Positions 61,763 to 64,000 of a stretch of DNA of 64,000 bases are shown here, piece after piece. The notes under the pieces are model-generated. The model worked only from the letters and a program-made list of their open reading frames with translations. It searched no databases and was not told the origin of the DNA. The stretch covers positions 248,001 to 312,000 of the forward strand of contig JAHDIQ010000002.1 in NCBI GenBank assembly GCA_020630715.1, written 5' to 3'. Positions within the stretch are counted from its first letter, which is position 1; the number at the start of each line of letters is the position of its first letter. This DNA is from Nonlabens sp. Its GTDB lineage: Bacteria; Bacteroidota; Bacteroidia; Flavobacteriales; Flavobacteriaceae. A program made the translations under genes and the position numbers.

Positions 61763-63451
61763 TTACAAATAGGTATATATTTGCAATCGCTTTAAAAAAG
61801 CAAAAAAGGTCGCATAGCTCAGTTGGATAGAGCACCTGCCTTCTAAGCAGGCGGTCGTAGGTTCGAATCCTACTGCGATCACTAAACGGGAATTTTCAAT
61901 GTTATTTTGAAAGTTTCCGTTTTTATTTACTTCTAACTTATCTGATAACCAAGCGATTTGAGCAAAAATAGAGTTTACTCTAAAAGTTTGAACTCTCTTG
62001 TTTTTGAAGTCATACCCTAAACCGTCTGGGAAGACCATATATTGGAGTTTCCGTTTTGTTTCTAAATCTCCAGAACTCCATAATGACGGGAGGTTAAGAG
62101 CGTATTTTAACGCTAAGCTTATTGACTTTTTAAGGTTTGAACTATCGAAGCTATGATTTGATAAATTTTCTCGTTTTCCTTTTATTTCAGCAGATAGTTT
62201 TGCTTTGAATTTATCATATTGAGCTTTGTTTATCTCTTCAAAAACATAGCGCTCTTCAAGTCTGTCTAGCTTGTTTTCTAGACTTAGTACTTCTTTATTT
62301 AGTCTTTCAGATTCTTTAATGCCTTCTTTATTCATTTTCACGAAAGTGTCATAAACAAGTTCTTGAAGTGGTGCAACGTACTTTTTTTCTTTTAATTGAT
62401 ATGATGCTAAGAGTTCTAAAAACTCTTGATGAAGCTTTTTTGCACTTCTATTCTCTTTGCTTCCTTTTCTTCTATTCTTGTAATAGTACAAGCCCTTTTT
62501 CTTAACGATAAATCCAGTGTAAGGTGTTCCGCAAGCAGTAGAGCGTAGAAACGTTTTAAGAGGTAAGTTTTCATCGTCTCTACTGTAATTTCTAGTTTCT
62601 GCTCCTGCATTGAGAAGATTATGAATTTTGAGGAAGACTTGACGACCAATCAGCGCTGGATGTTTACCTTCTATTATTTCTCCTGGAATAAGGCTATTTA
62701 CAATTAAACCACAGTAGAACGGATTTCTGAAAAGGTCACTGAGTTTCTTATCGCTGATGTTCAATCCTTTCTTTTGTAATCGTTTGGCAATCTCAACGTG
62801 AGACATATTATCATTAGCCTTCCAGAGAAAGGCTTGCTTTAATAATTTACCATCTTTTGTAATAACGAAATTGGGTGTTTTCCCTTTTCCAGGATTCGAA
62901 TTGGTATAGCCAAATGGATATGCACCAGTCCAATGACCTTTGCGCAGTTTTTCTTGCATTCCAGACACAGACTTATCTCTTCTCAATTCATTATCAAACT
63001 GAGAAAACATATAATATAAATTCTGTTGAAATGAACCAGCACTCGTTGAAGTGTCGACTTCTTGCGTTGCTGAAATAGTAACAATTCCTTGTCGTTTGAG
63101 CTGGTCACTTATGTATGCTCCGTTAGCACCAGTTCTTGAGAATCGGTCATAAGAGTAAACAATAATGTATCCGATATTACTTCTGCGTTTTACATAGTTG
63201 AGCATTTTCTGAAATTCCTTACGCTCATCACTTTTTGCAGACTCATAAGTGCCGCCAAAGTACTCAACGACTTCTAAATCTTTTTTGGTGGCCAGCTGTT
63301 TGCAATATTTCAACTGTGTTTCTAAACTAGCATTATTTTCAGCCTGCTCTTTAGTTGATACACGTGTATAAATAACGGCTTTACCATCTGTGCGTAGTTT
63401 TATGGATTTTCCTTCTTTGGCAAATTGGCTAAATATTGTTAAATCTTTCAT
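61763..63451 (-). CDS. large serine recombinase (site-specific integrase)
   Basis: This 562-residue protein would integrate and excise the element. The resolvase domain has VIYTRVSTKEQ with the nucleophile Ser32 and YSYDRFSRTG. A recombinase domain follows, with GHWTGAYPFGY and LSDLFRNPFYCGLIV. In the zinc-ribbon region only one Cys remains (STACGTPYTG); the usual later cysteines are replaced (YYYKNRRKGSKENRSAKK). A coiled coil lies at about 370-430. The last 45 or so residues are encoded antisense to the tRNA-Arg and its promoter, so the native C-terminus probably ended earlier in the unintegrated element. Confidence 0.9.
   Translation of the reverse strand: MKDLTIFSQFAKEGKSIKLRTDGKAVIYTRVSTKEQAENNASLETQLKYCKQLATKKDLEVVEYFGGTYESAKSDERKEFQKMLNYVKRRSNIGYIIVYSYDRFSRTGANGAYISDQLKRQGIVTISATQEVDTSTSAGSFQQNLYYMFSQFDNELRRDKSVSGMQEKLRKGHWTGAYPFGYTNSNPGKGKTPNFVITKDGKLLKQAFLWKANDNMSHVEIAKRLQKKGLNISDKKLSDLFRNPFYCGLIVNSLIPGEIIEGKHPALIGRQVFLKIHNLLNAGAETRNYSRDDENLPLKTFLRSTACGTPYTGFIVKKKGLYYYKNRRKGSKENRSAKKLHQEFLELLASYQLKEKKYVAPLQELVYDTFVKMNKEGIKESERLNKEVLSLENKLDRLEERYVFEEINKAQYDKFKAKLSAEIKGKRENLSNHSFDSSNLKKSISLALKYALNLPSLWSSGDLETKRKLQYMVFPDGLGYDFKNKRVQTFRVNSIFAQIAWLSDKLEVNKNGNFQNNIENSRLVIAVGFEPTTACLEGRCSIQLSYATFFAFLKRLQIYTYL
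61776..61783 (+). promoter_or_regulatory. -7 promoter box of tRNA-Arg
   Basis: TATATTTG lies 24 bases before the tRNA 5' end. Confidence 0.6.
61808..61881 (+). tRNA. tRNA-Arg (anticodon UCU)
   Basis: The acceptor arms GGTCGCA and TGCGATC pair with one G-U. The D arm contains AGCTCAGTTGGATAGAGC, the anticodon stem CCTGC/GCAGG encloses CTTCTAA with anticodon TCT, and the T arm has GTTCGAATCC. The discriminator is A61881 and CCA is not encoded. Its 3' end is the likely integration site of the element to the right. Confidence 0.97.
61845..61881 (+). other. probable attachment site core in the tRNA 3' half
   Basis: A serine recombinase gene lies directly against the tRNA 3' end, the usual arrangement at one end of a tRNA-integrated element. 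The exact core cannot be set because the second copy of the site is outside the window. Confidence 0.4.
61884..61924 (+). terminator. terminator downstream of tRNA-Arg
   Basis: AAACGGGAA pairs with TTTCCGTTT (one G-U), extended inside by TTTCAA/TTGAAA, followed by five T. It lies within the antisense reading frame of the recombinase. Confidence 0.8.
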
Positions 63452-63452
63452 T

Positions 63453-63626
63453 CTAACTTGTGTTTATTAAATGCTGACAGACAATTTGTGTTAGTTGTTT
63501 TAAACTACCTAATTCTTCTTCAGCTTCTTCTTTTGAGTAATCTTCAAATCCATCGAAGGACTTTAACCACTCGGTATTATATTTTTCTTCTTTTACTTTT
63601 TGCTCTTTAGCAACCGAATCTAACAT
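63453..63626 (-). CDS. small acidic protein coupled to the recombinase
   Basis: A 57-residue frame begins MLDSVAKEQKVKEEK and is rich in Glu and Lys. AGGAAG lies 7 bases before its ATG, a good ribosome binding site. Its stop is one base before the recombinase ATG, implying coupling. I do not recognise it; a recombination directionality factor or other partner is possible but unproven. Confidence 0.6.
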   Translation of the reverse strand: MLDSVAKEQKVKEEKYNTEWLKSFDGFEDYSKEEAEEELGSLKQLTQIVCQHLINTS

Positions 63627-63747
63627 TTTAACTTCCTAATCAATTGCTCCAAACTTTTTGGTTACAACTGAATCTGAAATAATGACCCTTATGGTCTTAC
63701 TGTTTAGCTTTGAGTAATTCAATCACTAAACCTTATGCGGCATTGGT

Positions 63748-63987
63748 TTATTTAACCTTTGTTCTGATGGTGCGGTTGATGTAAACTACACGGCCATCAT
63801 TTTGTTTAATCTCAATATTTTGGTAATCGTGTTCCTTCAGGATATCTACAAACTTCGTTCGTTCTTCAATTCGCTGGGTACTTTCTATCATATCAATGCG
63901 TCCGTTACGTTGGGTGACTTTAATCGATTCAAACGCCTGCTGGCGAAGCATTTTTAAAACCTGCTTTTCTTCCTTTGACAGGTTCAT
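63748..63987 (-). CDS. hypothetical protein of the integrated element
   Basis: This 79-residue charged protein begins MNLSKEEKQVLKMLRQQAFE and has two similar segments, SIKVTQRNGRIDMIESTQRI and NIEIKQNDGRVVYINRTIRT, suggesting an internal duplication of a short beta unit. It may bind nucleic acid. I do not recognise the family. Confidence 0.55.
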   Translation of the reverse strand: MNLSKEEKQVLKMLRQQAFESIKVTQRNGRIDMIESTQRIEERTKFVDILKEHDYQNIEIKQNDGRVVYINRTIRTKVK

Positions 63988-64000
63988 AAATTCATCCTTT

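Larger units (their letters stand above)
61882..64000. mobile_element. end of an integrated element at tRNA-Arg (partial)
   Basis: It contains a large serine recombinase, a coupled 57-residue ORF and a 79-residue ORF, all on the minus strand, and continues past the window edge. No palindrome copy occurs here. Confidence 0.65.

Overview
The window looks like chromosome of a marine member of the Flavobacteriaceae (Bacteroidota), probably close to Nonlabens or Dokdonia; the genus is an inference. The evidence is an AT-rich base composition, TAnnTTTG-type -7 promoter boxes, a type IX secretion (T9SS) substrate with a C-terminal sorting domain, the gliding lipoprotein GldI, many lipoproteins and outer-membrane proteins of Bacteroidota families (DUF5723, DUF6268, DUF6503, DUF6146, DUF6787, DUF4920), and an iterated 14-bp palindrome GCTTTCGCGAAAGC present in 15 perfect copies.

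Layout. 0-11.4 kb: the start of a lipoprotein cut by the window edge, a CPBP protease, a phosphohexomutase / ABC exporter / RluA-type pseudouridine synthase run, a thioredoxin-like protein, a BNR-repeat lipoprotein, an RsmB-type rRNA methyltransferase and a secreted endonuclease I. 11.5-14.1 kb: a lipid A deacylase-like protein without a normal start codon, then a repeat island (115-bp and 36-bp tandem arrays) around a small GIY-YIG nuclease gene flanked by 55-bp direct repeats. 14.1-17.9 kb: purL, carrying an in-frame piece of dispersed repeat. 17.9-26.5 kb: an AT-rich accessory zone holding a two-gene anti-phage system of Hachiman type (HamA nuclease and HamB helicase), a LytTR regulator, a DinB-like protein, a class C beta-lactamase-like lipoprotein, a CDP-alcohol phosphatidyltransferase and an orphan membrane protein. 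Three copies of an unnamed intergenic element sit in this zone. 26.5-61.7 kb: ordinary housekeeping genes, including nhaA, rnz, nadC, rlmH, mnmD, ilvE, sucC, ndk, sdaA, nrnA, gldI, a cyclophilin-FKBP fusion, pepD, and a ferredoxin / acyl-CoA reductase / serC / serA cluster. 61.8-64 kb: tRNA-Arg(UCU) used as the integration site of a mobile element. The element's large serine recombinase lies against the 3' end of the tRNA and its reading frame continues antisense through it; the far end of the element lies outside the window.

How the genes work together. The accessory zone supplies phage defence and the tRNA-Arg junction marks mobile DNA. serC and serA make serine while sdaA breaks it down. 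gldI, the PPIase fusion, the thioredoxin and the DUF-family proteins serve the envelope. Two repeat families (the palindrome, and CTCGACTGTCGCTC / TTCGACAAGCTCAGG-type modules) have entered protein-coding sequence in frame in several core genes, which is the most unusual genome-wide feature here.
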